Shown here: positions 52,300 through 61,616 of the stretch, one piece after another | Position numbering within the stretch: the first letter of the stretch is position 1 | Layout: the number at the start of each line of letters is the position of its first letter | From: Streptomyces californicus | GTDB taxonomy: Bacteria > Actinomycetota > Actinomycetes > Streptomycetales > Streptomycetaceae | Direction: 5' to 3' | DNA: 64,000 nt | Assembly (NCBI RefSeq): GCF_000717645.1 | Contig: NZ_JNZZ01000001.1 | Coordinates: 310,001-374,000, forward strand | The notes under the pieces: generated by a model | The model's database searches: none | What the model was told of the DNA's origin: nothing | What the model saw: only the letters and a program-made list of their open reading frames with translations | Position numbers and translations under genes: made by a program

Positions 52300-54297
52300 T
52301 CAGACGTGCTTCACGGAGAACGACAGGTCGTTGTCGTCGGTGATGTAGGCGACGGTACGGTGCGCGACGCCGAGCTCCGAAAGGTCCACCGACGCGGGGA
52401 ACCGGTCGGTGTGCTTCCGGCGGATGATGTCGCCGCCGATCCGTCCGGCCCGCATCTCGAACTCGTCGCCGATCCGGATGAACAGGTCCCAGATGTCGGT
52501 GGCGCCGAGGCGGCGGGCGAGGAACTCACGGTGCGGAACGGCGAACGTGACCGAGGCTCCACCGGCCGCCTGGGCGGGGACGGTGAACTCGGTCGTCCGG
52601 TCACCGCGGTGGCGCAGCACGGCGTGGACCGCCGTGCCCGCCCGCGCGGGCCGCGGCAGCAGCAGGCCGACGTGGAGGCCGGTGCGCCCCTCGTCGACGA
52701 CGACCTGGCCGATCTCCGCGTGGGCCGGGCGGTACCACGTACGCAGGGCTATGAAATCGTCCATCGTCCGGTAGGGAATGGCGGCCGAGACACCCTGGGC
52801 ATCCTGCCAGGGCTCCTGACCGCTGAGGTACTGATTCTCCACCCCCTCGGCCACGATGCGTTCGTCCTGGCCGTCGGGGCCGTGCAGCCTCAGGTCCCAC
52901 GTTCCCTCGTGCGGGCGCAGCAGGCGGGGATCGATCGACGTCTCCGTCCAGAGCCGCCCGCGGGCGTCCTTGACGAGCCTTCCCGGTTCCACGGGGACCG
53001 TGCGGAGTTCCGGACTGTCGCGGAGCTTGATCCCCACCGCGTACCCGACGGCACCCTCGCCGGTGGTCTTCAACTGGAGCCGGAATCCGCCGCCCGGGGC
53101 CGCGACGAGGCGGCCCTGAGCCAGGACACGGGACTTCTGCGGCACGGGGCTGCGCACCCGGTCCGTGAGGAGGTGCTCGATGAGTTCCTCGTACCGCTGG
53201 GCGATGACGTCGGGGGCGAAGCGGTAGGCGTTCTGACGGGCCGCCTCGCTCATCTGCAGACGCAGCCGGTCGTCGTTGATGATCGCCAGCAGTCCCTGGG
53301 CCACCGACTCCGGGTCGCCGGGAACGGCCAGGAACCCGTCGACCCCGTGCTGAATGATCTCGCGGGGCCCCAGGGGGCAGTCGGTGCTGACGACGGGCAG
53401 GCCGGCCTGCATGGCCTCGACGATCGTCATGCCGAAGGACTCGTTGTCGGAGGTGACCGCGGCGATGTCGCCCTTGGCCCACTCGCTCTCCATGGGCGCG
53501 TGCGCGCCCATCAGCCGGACGTGGTTGTACAGGCCGCGTTCCATCACCAGATCCCGGAGGGACTGCTCCTCCTTGCCGGAGCCGTAGATCCGCAGCGTCC
53601 AGTCGGGCCGGCTGCGGACCACGGTCTCGAAGGCGCGGATGAGCACGTCGTAGCGCTTGACCTTCACCAGTCGCCCGGCGGCCACGACGATCCGCTGTCC
53701 GCTGCGGGCGGGCATGACGGTCGGCAGGGCCACCGGGTTGGGGATGGAGAGGATCCGGGAGGCGGCGTGCGGCAGGACGCCTCGGTAGATCTCCGCGTCG
53801 GCGTGGGAGACCGTCACGAAGGCGTCCATGTCGCCGATGATCTGGTTCTGCCGTTCGCGCTGCTCGGGGATCTGCGAGTCGTGGGTCAGGTGCTCCTGAC
53901 CGATCCGGAGGTAGTCGCGTTCGCCGAAGTGCGCCAGGTACATGAGCAGCACCGGCCGGGTGGCTATGACGACGTCGGCCGTCGTCCCGTCCAGGTAGGA
54001 ACCGATCCGCTGGTCCGTGAGCGCGTTGTACAACGGGGAGAACGAGGGGCTGCTCGGACTGACGGCGGACGGCCGTCGTGACAGCTGGTGGCCGCTGTCC
54101 GCGCTGTTGGCGCGGATGTCCACCAGCGGGGTCAGCCGGACGCCCGGCTCCACGGTCCCTTGCGGGGTGTCGCGCGTACGGAAGACGGAGACGATCTCGA
54201 CCTCGTGGCGCTTGGCCAGCGCGCCGGCGAGGTTGAGGGTGGCGCTGACCGTGCCGCCGATGCCGTAGGCGTCGTGCAGCAGAAAGGCGATCTTCAT
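52300..54297 (-). CDS. GT4 glycosyltransferase with C-terminal extension
   Basis: 665 residues. Residues 1-375 are a GT-B fold GT4 enzyme: MKIAFLLHDAYGIGGTVSAT at the N-terminus, IVVAAGRLVKVKRYDVLIRA, LRIYGSGKEEQSLRDLV, and the C-terminal donor motif SDNESFGMTIVEAMQAGLPV with the E...E pair. The remaining about 290 residues are a beta-rich extension, similar in style to the segment in the downstream GT2-TagF protein. It should transfer a nucleotide sugar to a wall polymer. It is between the Asp2-like gene and the GT2-TagF gene, all on the minus strand. Confidence 0.88.
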   Translation of the reverse strand: MKIAFLLHDAYGIGGTVSATLNLAGALAKRHEVEIVSVFRTRDTPQGTVEPGVRLTPLVDIRANSADSGHQLSRRPSAVSPSSPSFSPLYNALTDQRIGSYLDGTTADVVIATRPVLLMYLAHFGERDYLRIGQEHLTHDSQIPEQRERQNQIIGDMDAFVTVSHADAEIYRGVLPHAASRILSIPNPVALPTVMPARSGQRIVVAAGRLVKVKRYDVLIRAFETVVRSRPDWTLRIYGSGKEEQSLRDLVMERGLYNHVRLMGAHAPMESEWAKGDIAAVTSDNESFGMTIVEAMQAGLPVVSTDCPLGPREIIQHGVDGFLAVPGDPESVAQGLLAIINDDRLRLQMSEAARQNAYRFAPDVIAQRYEELIEHLLTDRVRSPVPQKSRVLAQGRLVAAPGGGFRLQLKTTGEGAVGYAVGIKLRDSPELRTVPVEPGRLVKDARGRLWTETSIDPRLLRPHEGTWDLRLHGPDGQDERIVAEGVENQYLSGQEPWQDAQGVSAAIPYRTMDDFIALRTWYRPAHAEIGQVVVDEGRTGLHVGLLLPRPARAGTAVHAVLRHRGDRTTEFTVPAQAAGGASVTFAVPHREFLARRLGATDIWDLFIRIGDEFEMRAGRIGGDIIRRKHTDRFPASVDLSELGVAHRTVAYITDDNDLSFSVKHV

Positions 54298-54384
54298 GAG
54301 TGTTCGGTCTCCGGGGTCGGGTGGCTCGTACCGTGAGGGCGCTGGTCCGTGGCGGCGCCTGGCTCGTCCAGGGCCGCCACGGCG

Positions 54385-57300
54385 TCACATGACGATTCCC
54401 TCGTAGACGCGCTCGCCGGGAGCGGGCGCCCGGTCGTGCGGGCTTACCGCTTCCCCGAACGCCCGGCCGTCGGCCGGGAGGGTGCGCTGCGCCCCCTGAC
54501 GGATGATCGACGGCGATGCCGTCCGGAGCTGCTGGATCGGCTGTGTCTGCTCCAGCACCCGGCGTGCCGGACGTTCCTGGCGTATCGGCACGGAGCCCAC
54601 CGCGGGGGCCTTCGCCCGTTCGGGAGCGAGGTCGCCGCCGGCGATCAGGATGCGGTCGGTCAGCCGTGCGGAGGCGTAGCCGTCGTCCAGGTCGCAGAAC
54701 TGGTCCTGGAACCAGCGGTACCGGTCGGCGTACGCCTCCTGGATGTTGTCGATGTCCCGGATCGCCGAGACCAGTTCGGCGGACTCGGACACCAGGGGGC
54801 CCGGCGCGCTCTCGGCGAACTCGAAGTAGAACCCGCGCAGGGTGTCCCGGTAGTGCTCCAGGTCGTAGGTGAAGAAGAGGATCGGCCGTCCCGTGTTGAC
54901 GTAGTCGAACATCAGCGACGAGTAGTCCGTGATCATCACGTCGGTGATGAGGGACAGATCGGCCATGTCCGGGTAGTCGGAGACGTCGAAGACGAACCCG
55001 TCGCCGGCGCCCGGCACCGGGTCCACCACGTTCGGGTGGCGCCGCACCATCAGGACGTGGTCCGCTCCCAGCCGGGCGCGGGCGTCGTCGAGGTCGATCC
55101 GGAAGTCGAACTTGTACTTGCCCGGAGCGTAGAACTGGTCGTCGCGCCAGGTCGGGGCGTACATGATGATGCGCTTGCCGGCCGGAAGGCCGATGCGTCG
55201 GCGGATCTGCGCCGCCCGTTCCTCGGTCCCCGGCCTGCGCAGCAGGTCGTTGCGGGGGTAGCCGCATTCGACCATCTCGCCGGGGAACTGGAAGGCCCGT
55301 TTGAGGATGGGTGTGGAGAAGCTGTTCGGGGAGACCAGCATGTCCCAGTTCCGCACCTCCTTCGCGACCCGCTCCAGATAGCGCTGGTCGGCGAAGTGCA
55401 CCGCCTCGATGTCATGGCCGATCTTCTTGAGAGGAGTGCCGTGCCAGGTCTGCACGACCACCTGTTCGGGACGCTTCTCGAACCAGTCGGGGAGGTGGTT
55501 GTTGGCGACGATGTAGCGGGAGGTGGCGAGCGCCTCGTACCACTCCTGGGACCACATCCGTACGGGGCGCGCCGTGGGCGGCAGGTCCACCTGGTCGTCG
55601 CGGACCACCCAGAGCTGTTCGATGTCGACGCCCCGGCCGATCATCTCCTCGTGGACGGCGCGCGGACTGTCCGAGTACTGCGTTCCCTTGAACGCGTCGA
55701 AGAGCACGGCGGGCCGGATCTCCCGGCGCCGGGCCTGCGGGTAGGTCTTGGTCCGGAGCAGCTTCTGCCGGTACGGGCCCCGGGCGTCCTCCGCCATCGC
55801 GGAGCGGACGAGGAGGGAGAGCCGGTCGTACGCTTCCGCCTGGAGGTCGTATCCGCGCCCGTCCAGTTCGGCCTCCTGGGGGAAGCCGGGTATCAGTTCC
55901 TGCTCGATCTTCAGCATGAGGTCGGGAGAACGGTCGGCGGGAGCCACGGTCGAGGGGTCCTGACGGCGCAGGAAGAAGTCCCAGCGGCCGGCCGCCAGCG
56001 GGACGGCTCCGGCCAGGGTGCGCATGGCGGCGGGGGTGACGAAGCAGCGGAAGCGGTGGCCGTCCCATTCCAGCGGGACCGCCCGCTCGGCGCCGTGGGC
56101 CCGGGACCTGACGACGACATGGGCACTGGTGTGCTCGGCAGGGGTGAGCAGGTCGTTGCACGAGTAGCCGCCGATGAGTTCCAGCGTGCCGTCCTCGTGC
56201 CAGCGCGTCTCGGTGACCAGCGGCAGCGTGTCCCGTTCGAAGAGGACGACGTAGCCGGAGCCGTTGCGGTGGACGACGACCTCCCGGTCCCCCGCCGCGG
56301 TCTGGATCTCCGCCGGCATCCGGTAGTGGCCGTCCGGGGTGCCTTCGGCCATCACCGGGTACAGCGGGCCCTTGCGGCCCTCCATGTGGACGGTCAGCTT
56401 CCACCCGTTGCTGCCCATGGTCCATGCCTGGGGTACGGAGTCGTCGCCGTCGGCACGCGACCCGGGCACGAGGTTGCGCAGCGGGACGCGGGTGGTGAAG
56501 GTGCACCACCCCTCGCCCCCGGGCTTGAACGACAGCCAGGACTCGTGCCGGCCGGCGCCGTTCATGCTGACGACCCGGACCTTCCCCCACTCGGGGACCC
56601 GGGGGGCCAGATAGACGCCGCCGAGCTCCAGGTGCCCGCCCACGATCCGGTGGCGGGTGATGCGGCACCGGACGATCTCGACGCGGAGCTTGAGCGAGCC
56701 GTGAGCGAAGAGGGGCACGATGCGGGTGTTCTTGTCGACATAGCGGTACGGGGGGTTGGCGGCGGATCCGGACCCTCCCCGCCCGACGCTCTTGTAGCGG
56801 AAGAGCCCGCGGCTGAAGACGCCGGCGGCGACGTCCCAGGTGCCCTCGACCCACTGCCCCTTCTTCTTGAGCCGAGTGGTGTCGAAGCGGCTCTCGAAGC
56901 CGGCCCAGTCGTAGCAGTAGCGGTTCTGGTTGGAGTACTCGGTCGCCTGCGGGTAGTAGACGGTCCGGGCCAGATTGACGATCTTGCTCCCGGACTTCTT
57001 GTTCCGCAGCGCCAGCGCCTTGGTGGACATGTGCTTCTTGTGCACGTTGATGAACCGGATGTACGCCGAGCCGGTCAGCGTCAGCCACTCGGCGTCCCAG
57101 TGCGCCCCCGTGAGCGAGCTGGCGGGGGACAGTTCCCGGTCGAGGCGGTAGTCGCTCTTGTACAGGCCCGTCTTGCGGTTCTCCAGGTGCGGGTAGTTCA
57201 GGTACCGCCGGAGCCGCCTGCGGACGGGGAGGGGGCCGCCCTTGCGCTCGAACTCGATGACGTCGAGCAGTTCGCCCAGGCGCCCCTGGTGGACCAGGAG

Positions 57301-58245
57301 CCACTTCACGCGGGCGTCGGCGGGCAGCTCCTCGATGAGGTCCTCGTCGGCCTCCCCCAGGAACTCCTGGGCCGCGTACATGAAGGCGTCGCGGTACTCG
57401 TCGTCCGCGTCGGGCAGCACCTTGAGGTGGAGCATGAGGTCGGATTTCAGGCACGCCAGGTCGTACTTGCGCTTGTACTCCTTGTACGCGCGCGACCGGT
57501 GCCCGCCGAGGAACCGGCTGACCGACTGCACGGCGGCGACCCGGTCGCGGAGGTTGTCGAGTTCGGTGTGCCGTTGGGTGATGGACGGCGCAGCGCCCCC
57601 GTCGCGCCGGCGCCAGAAGTAGACGATGTCGGTGATGACGTCGACCTTCAGCGCCTTGAAGTGCGCGAACATGTTGACCCAGGAATCCTCGTAGAGGACG
57701 CCCTCGGGAAAACGAATGAGGTGGTGGTCCCAGAAAGAGCGGCGGAATACCTTGTTCCACACGGTGCGGTCATAGATCAGCGCGTCGAACCGGGTGATGT
57801 GGGTGCCGCGACGGTCCTTCTGCATCGGCCCCTTGTGCAGGGGGGACTGCCACTTCTTGGTGGAATTCATCATCTGGACGTTGCCCGAGACGAAATCCGA
57901 TCCGGACTCCGAAACCGTTCGTATGAGCAGTTCGTACGCGTACTCGGGAATGACGTCGTCGCCGTCCGCGAAGACGAGGAACTCGCCGTCCGGGTGCATG
58001 GCGTTCAGCCCCGTGTTCCGGGCGTGCCCGGGCCCCTGGGAGTCCTGACGGATCAGGCGGAAGCGCGGATCGCGGGCGCAGAACTCCTCCGCTATGGCTG
58101 TGGACCGGTCGGTCGAACCGTCGTCGACCATGACGACCTCGAAGTCCCGGAACGTCTGGCGGGCGATGGACTCCAGGCACTCGTCGAGGTAGGTCTCAAC
58201 GTCCTGGAACGGGACGATGACACTCAGACGCGGCCCAGAGGCCAT
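54385..58245 (-). CDS. fusion protein: GT2 glycosyltransferase plus TagF-like CDP-glycerol phosphotransferase
   Basis: 1286 residues. Residues 1-330 are GT2: LSVIVPFQDVETYLDECLES, EVVMVDDGSTDRSTAIAEEF, GEFLVFADGDDVIPEYAYEL (DxD), YEDSWVNMFAHF. Residues about 400-800 are beta-rich with no recognised domain. The C-terminal about 420 residues match CDP-glycerol:glycerophosphate transferases: VVQTWHGTPLKKIGHD, WDMLVSPNSFSTPILKRAF, IIMYAPTWRDDQF, VLMVRRHPNV and VMITDYSSLMFDYVNTGRP. Such proteins add both sugar and polyol phosphate to teichoic-acid-like polymers. A near-consensus promoter (58397-58424) lies upstream, so it is the first gene of the cluster. Confidence 0.92.
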   Translation of the reverse strand: MASGPRLSVIVPFQDVETYLDECLESIARQTFRDFEVVMVDDGSTDRSTAIAEEFCARDPRFRLIRQDSQGPGHARNTGLNAMHPDGEFLVFADGDDVIPEYAYELLIRTVSESGSDFVSGNVQMMNSTKKWQSPLHKGPMQKDRRGTHITRFDALIYDRTVWNKVFRRSFWDHHLIRFPEGVLYEDSWVNMFAHFKALKVDVITDIVYFWRRRDGGAAPSITQRHTELDNLRDRVAAVQSVSRFLGGHRSRAYKEYKRKYDLACLKSDLMLHLKVLPDADDEYRDAFMYAAQEFLGEADEDLIEELPADARVKWLLVHQGRLGELLDVIEFERKGGPLPVRRRLRRYLNYPHLENRKTGLYKSDYRLDRELSPASSLTGAHWDAEWLTLTGSAYIRFINVHKKHMSTKALALRNKKSGSKIVNLARTVYYPQATEYSNQNRYCYDWAGFESRFDTTRLKKKGQWVEGTWDVAAGVFSRGLFRYKSVGRGGSGSAANPPYRYVDKNTRIVPLFAHGSLKLRVEIVRCRITRHRIVGGHLELGGVYLAPRVPEWGKVRVVSMNGAGRHESWLSFKPGGEGWCTFTTRVPLRNLVPGSRADGDDSVPQAWTMGSNGWKLTVHMEGRKGPLYPVMAEGTPDGHYRMPAEIQTAAGDREVVVHRNGSGYVVLFERDTLPLVTETRWHEDGTLELIGGYSCNDLLTPAEHTSAHVVVRSRAHGAERAVPLEWDGHRFRCFVTPAAMRTLAGAVPLAAGRWDFFLRRQDPSTVAPADRSPDLMLKIEQELIPGFPQEAELDGRGYDLQAEAYDRLSLLVRSAMAEDARGPYRQKLLRTKTYPQARRREIRPAVLFDAFKGTQYSDSPRAVHEEMIGRGVDIEQLWVVRDDQVDLPPTARPVRMWSQEWYEALATSRYIVANNHLPDWFEKRPEQVVVQTWHGTPLKKIGHDIEAVHFADQRYLERVAKEVRNWDMLVSPNSFSTPILKRAFQFPGEMVECGYPRNDLLRRPGTEERAAQIRRRIGLPAGKRIIMYAPTWRDDQFYAPGKYKFDFRIDLDDARARLGADHVLMVRRHPNVVDPVPGAGDGFVFDVSDYPDMADLSLITDVMITDYSSLMFDYVNTGRPILFFTYDLEHYRDTLRGFYFEFAESAPGPLVSESAELVSAIRDIDNIQEAYADRYRWFQDQFCDLDDGYASARLTDRILIAGGDLAPERAKAPAVGSVPIRQERPARRVLEQTQPIQQLRTASPSIIRQGAQRTLPADGRAFGEAVSPHDRAPAPGERVYEGIVM

Positions 58246-58396
58246 GCTTCACTCTCCAGTTCACAGCAGCAGTGAGCACACGGCCACCACCAAGATCCAA
58301 CTCTGCCCACTACCCTCGCCCGAGCCCCCGTTGGCCCAGAGTCGGTCTTCTTCGATCGCGCACGGTCAACTCTCGAAGCTGTAGCACCAAGCACAA

Positions 58397-58424
58397 ATCT
58401 TAGGTGAACATTAAAGGTTGTCAA
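58397..58424 (-). promoter_or_regulatory. near-consensus housekeeping promoter for the GT2-TagF gene
   Basis: On the minus strand TTGACA (58424-58419), 16-base spacer, TAAGAT (58402-58397). It is in an AT-rich island and points at the start codon 58245, leaving a leader of about 145 bases. Confidence 0.7.
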
Positions 58425-58521
58425 TGTGAGGATGAAGTGATGATCGCTCGATGATTCTGGACAGAGGCGCGTGATGTATGTCATGGACCACGCGGTGCAA
58501 CCATCCGCGAAGAATCGCGAT

Positions 58522-59598
58522 TCAGACCGTTCGCCAGTCGTCGAGCGTGAGGCCCGGACCTTCCGTCTGCCGAGCCATGCGCGGTTCGCCGTCTTCACCG
58601 ACCACCGCCATCACCAGCATGCCGCGACCGTCGAGCGCCAGAGCGGGCGTACCCAGACAGCGGACCCCGGTGTCCGACCACCAGACCCCGTTGGCCTCGT
58701 TCTCGGTGACGCCGAGCCCCACCGCGGCCGTGCCGTCGGCCCCCTGATGGGCGAGCACCGTGCAGTCGTACCCGTCCACCGCCACCCGAATCGCCGCGTG
58801 CGGCCCGTCCCCGGGCGCCCCGCCCAGCGCCATCGGCCACGCACCCGCACGGAAGCCGACGACCCCGCCGGCCGGGTCGGTCCAGTAGTACGTGGCCCGG
58901 CCCGGCGCGGTCTCCAGCGCGGCCGTCGTGCCGGCCAGCACGGCCAGGCGCGACGGCTGCGCCTCGTGCCAGTCCCCGCCCGCCTCCTTCTGCTGCCAGT
59001 ACAGCGTTCCGCCCTCGACCGCGGCGAAGAACTCCACCGCCCCCGAGGCGAGCGCGACCGCGACGGGATCGCCCTCCATGCGCGCCCCCTTGAGGTCCTC
59101 CCAGCCACGCCACGTGCCGTCGGGCCGTTCACGGCGCAGCATCAGCCCGCCGCCCGCGTTCCGCAGAACGATGTGGACCTCGCCCGAAGCGCTCACCACG
59201 ACGTCCGGCGCTCCTATGCGGTGCCCTCCCGGCGCGTCCTTGTGCGGGTTGCCCAGCGACCGCCACGCGGTGACGGGACGGCCCGTCTGGTACTGGATCG
59301 CGTACACGATGTCGACGGCGGGGGTGGAGCCCGACGTACGCTCCCGCCGGCCGACGAAGTGAACGTAGCCATGGGTGTCCTGCACCACGGTCAGGTGGCC
59401 GAGCGAACCCCCGGTGGCGATATCGGCAACCGTCCAGCGGCTGCCCCCGGCCCGCTCCTGGGTCCAGCGGCGCAGGCCGTCCGCGCTGTGGACGTACAGG
59501 GTCAGGCGGCCGTCCTTGCCATGGGTCAGCCAGATACCGCTCGGCGCCTGGATGGAAGGGGCGACCTCCGAAGTCGCACGGGCATCGCGTCCGGGCAT
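58522..59598 (-). CDS. beta-propeller/lectin-like protein of unknown function
   Basis: 358 residues in repeating beta-strand units with aromatic-rich strands (SGIWLTHGKDGRLTLYVH, TVVQDTHGYVHFVGR, SASGEVHIVLRN, VEFFAAVEGGTLYWQQKEAG, ATYYWTDPAGG), typical of five- to seven-bladed propellers such as PLL-type fucose lectins. No signal peptide and no enzyme motif. It lies upstream of the glycopolymer cluster on the same strand, so carbohydrate binding is plausible but unproven. Start ATG 59598. Confidence 0.78.
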   Translation of the reverse strand: MPGRDARATSEVAPSIQAPSGIWLTHGKDGRLTLYVHSADGLRRWTQERAGGSRWTVADIATGGSLGHLTVVQDTHGYVHFVGRRERTSGSTPAVDIVYAIQYQTGRPVTAWRSLGNPHKDAPGGHRIGAPDVVVSASGEVHIVLRNAGGGLMLRRERPDGTWRGWEDLKGARMEGDPVAVALASGAVEFFAAVEGGTLYWQQKEAGGDWHEAQPSRLAVLAGTTAALETAPGRATYYWTDPAGGVVGFRAGAWPMALGGAPGDGPHAAIRVAVDGYDCTVLAHQGADGTAAVGLGVTENEANGVWWSDTGVRCLGTPALALDGRGMLVMAVVGEDGEPRMARQTEGPGLTLDDWRTV

Positions 59599-59929
59599 GG
59601 TTCCGCCGTCACCTTTCCAGTAGGAGCATCTGCTACGTCACGCCATGACTGACATATCGCTCACGATTTCGAATCCGCCCTATCCTAGACCTCGCCGGAG
59701 ACACGGTTCCGGCGCACGGAACGACGCCGTCGGCCCTGTTCCGCCGCTGCCGCACCGCTCACCCCACAACGGCGCACCGTGCGCTCGCACGGGCACTCGA
59801 TCGACTGTCTATAGTTCTTGTCCGCTTATAGTTCAGCTCCATTACCCATACGGACCGGCCCCTCCCCCCACCCGAGTCCACCCGCCACAGCCCTCCACCG
59901 GGCCGCGAGACCTAGGGACTCGAAACAGG
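59599..59929. promoter_or_regulatory. 331-base divergent promoter region of the lectin-like and LCP genes
   Basis: No gene is seen. It is relatively AT-rich, with TATAGTT repeated at 59810-59816 and 59827-59833 exactly 17 bases apart, suitable as overlapping -10 elements or an operator for the LCP gene. Confidence 0.5.
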
Positions 59930-61009
59930 ATGAGCAACGACGTCATGCCGCCGGGCTCGCGCGCCTCCCGGCGCTCGGCACCGCCCCGCAAGCGCCGCCG
60001 CGGCCTCAAGATCACGCTCGGGATCCTGCTCGTCCTGCTGCTCGCCGGCGGTGGGACGGTCTACTGGCTCTACAGCCAGCTCGACAAGAACATCACCGGC
60101 GTCGACATCGACAAGGCGCTCGGCGACGACCGCCCGGAGAAGCTGCCCACCAGCGGGCAGAACCTGCTGGTCCTCGGCTCGGACTCGCGTGCCGGGGCGG
60201 AGAACAAGGAGCTGGGAGGCGGCGGCGCCGTCAGCGGCGCGCGCTCCGACACGGCGCTGGTGGTGCACATACCCGAGGGCCGGACGAAGGCGGTCGCCGT
60301 CTCGATCCCGCGCGACACCCTCGTGACCCGGCCCGAGTGCGTCGGCGAGAACGGCTCCACCGTCTCCTCCAAGGAGCGGGTCATGTTCAACTCCGTCTAC
60401 TCCCAGGTCGGTCCGGCCTGTGTGGTGAAGACGGTGGAGAAGATGTCCGGCGTCCGCATCGACCACTACCTGGAGATCAACTTCGCCGGGTTCAAGGGCC
60501 TGGTGGACGCCATCGGCGGCGTCACCGTCGACGTGCCGCAGGACATCGACGACAAGGCGTCCGGGCTGCACCTGACCGCGGGCCCACAGAAGCTCGACGG
60601 CACCGAGTCCCTGGCGTACGTACGGACCCGGCACGGCATCGGCGACGGCAGCGACCTCGGCCGCATCGGGCTCCAGCAGCAGTTCCTGCTGGCCCTGCTG
60701 AGCGAGGTCAAGTCGCAGGACCTGCTGGGCAGTCCGGCCAACTCGTACAAGATCGCCAAGTCGGCCACCGAGTCGCTCACCACCGACAAGGAGCTCGCCT
60801 CGCTCACCTCGCTGGCGGAGTTCGCCCGTTCGATGAACGGCGTCGACCCGGCCTCGATGGAGACGATCATGCTGCCGGTGGCGTACGACCGGATCGACAG
60901 GAACCGGGTGGTCGCGGCCGAGCCGCAGGCGGGCCGGCTGTGGAAGGCGATCCGCGAGGACAACGCCGTCCCCGAGGACGCGAAGAAGTCCCCCGCCACC
61001 GGGGGCTGA
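59930..61009 (+). CDS. LCP (LytR-CpsA-Psr) family wall polymer ligase
   Basis: 359 residues. A short cytoplasmic basic segment (PPRKRRRGLK), one membrane helix (about 27-47) and an extracellular LCP domain: NLLVLGSDSRAG, RSDTALVVHIPEG, AVAVSIPRDTLV, INFAGFKGLVDAIGGVTVDV, LDGTESLAYVRTRHGIGDGS. The Arg and Asp residues that bind the polyprenyl pyrophosphate are present. LCP enzymes attach teichoic-acid-like polymers or arabinogalactan to peptidoglycan. It is divergent from the lectin-like protein and near the GT2-TagF cluster, suggesting a shared product. Confidence 0.93.
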   Translation: MSNDVMPPGSRASRRSAPPRKRRRGLKITLGILLVLLLAGGGTVYWLYSQLDKNITGVDIDKALGDDRPEKLPTSGQNLLVLGSDSRAGAENKELGGGGAVSGARSDTALVVHIPEGRTKAVAVSIPRDTLVTRPECVGENGSTVSSKERVMFNSVYSQVGPACVVKTVEKMSGVRIDHYLEINFAGFKGLVDAIGGVTVDVPQDIDDKASGLHLTAGPQKLDGTESLAYVRTRHGIGDGSDLGRIGLQQQFLLALLSEVKSQDLLGSPANSYKIAKSATESLTTDKELASLTSLAEFARSMNGVDPASMETIMLPVAYDRIDRNRVVAAEPQAGRLWKAIREDNAVPEDAKKSPATGG

Positions 61010-61048
61010 CGGCCTCTCGCACCGCGCTCCCCGTGACACCCTGCCGGG

Positions 61049-61450
61049 ATGAGCGAGGAGAGCGCGGTGCTGGTGATCGTGGACGGGGCCAACGTGGTCG
61101 GCTCCGTACCGGACGGATGGTGGCGGGACCGGCGCGGGGCGGCCGAGCGGCTGCGGGACGCACTGGTCCACCGCGCCGAGGGGGGACTGCCCGGCCTGCC
61201 CGGCCCGCTCGACCTGGTGCTCGTCGTCGAAGGAGCGGCCCGGGGCGTCGCGTCCGTGCCCGGCGTCCGGGTGGCCTCGGCCCCCGGCAGCGGCGACGAC
61301 CTGATCACCGAGCTGGCGGCCGGGGCGGGGCCCGGCCGGGAGTGCGTCGTCGTCACCGCCGACCGCGAGCTGCGCCGGCGGGTCGAGGCGTACGGGGCCC
61401 GGTGCGTGGGACCCCGTACGGTGCGGGCGGGGCAGCCGGACGGGCGGTGA
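61049..61450 (+). CDS. YacP-like NYN/PIN-fold protein
   Basis: 133 residues: VLVIVDGANVVGSVPDGWWR with the conserved Asp and Asn, then CVVVTADRELRRRVEAYGAR near the end, the NYN ribonuclease pattern. Related proteins are often labelled NTP pyrophosphohydrolase, but the fold signature is nuclease-like. It starts 39 bases after the LCP stop on the same strand. Role in RNA processing is inferred. Confidence 0.8.
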   Translation: MSEESAVLVIVDGANVVGSVPDGWWRDRRGAAERLRDALVHRAEGGLPGLPGPLDLVLVVEGAARGVASVPGVRVASAPGSGDDLITELAAGAGPGRECVVVTADRELRRRVEAYGARCVGPRTVRAGQPDGR

Positions 61451-61499
61451 GGCCCGACGGCGGGGCCGGGGAGGGCCGGGGTCTCGCCCGGCGGTGCGG

Positions 61500-61616
61500 T
61501 CCCGTGGAACCCGGGGCCCGTGAAGCCCGCAGGAACCCGGGGCCCCGCCCGGCGGTGAGGCCGACAGGACCCGGGGCCCCCGTGAGCCCCGCAGGCCCCG
61601 GGGCTGCGGGCACTCC
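61500..61616. repeat. GC-rich repeats between convergent genes
   Basis: AACCCGGGGCCC-type elements occur three times (about 61508, 61533 and 61567) with shared flanks, ending in a hairpin of CCCGCAG and CTGCGGG around CCCCGGGG (about 61589-61611). Probably the terminator region of both genes. Confidence 0.55.

Noticed and set aside
54349..58275. 1308-residue plus-strand open frame
   Set aside because: Antisense shadow of the GT2-TagF gene, which has full catalytic motifs.
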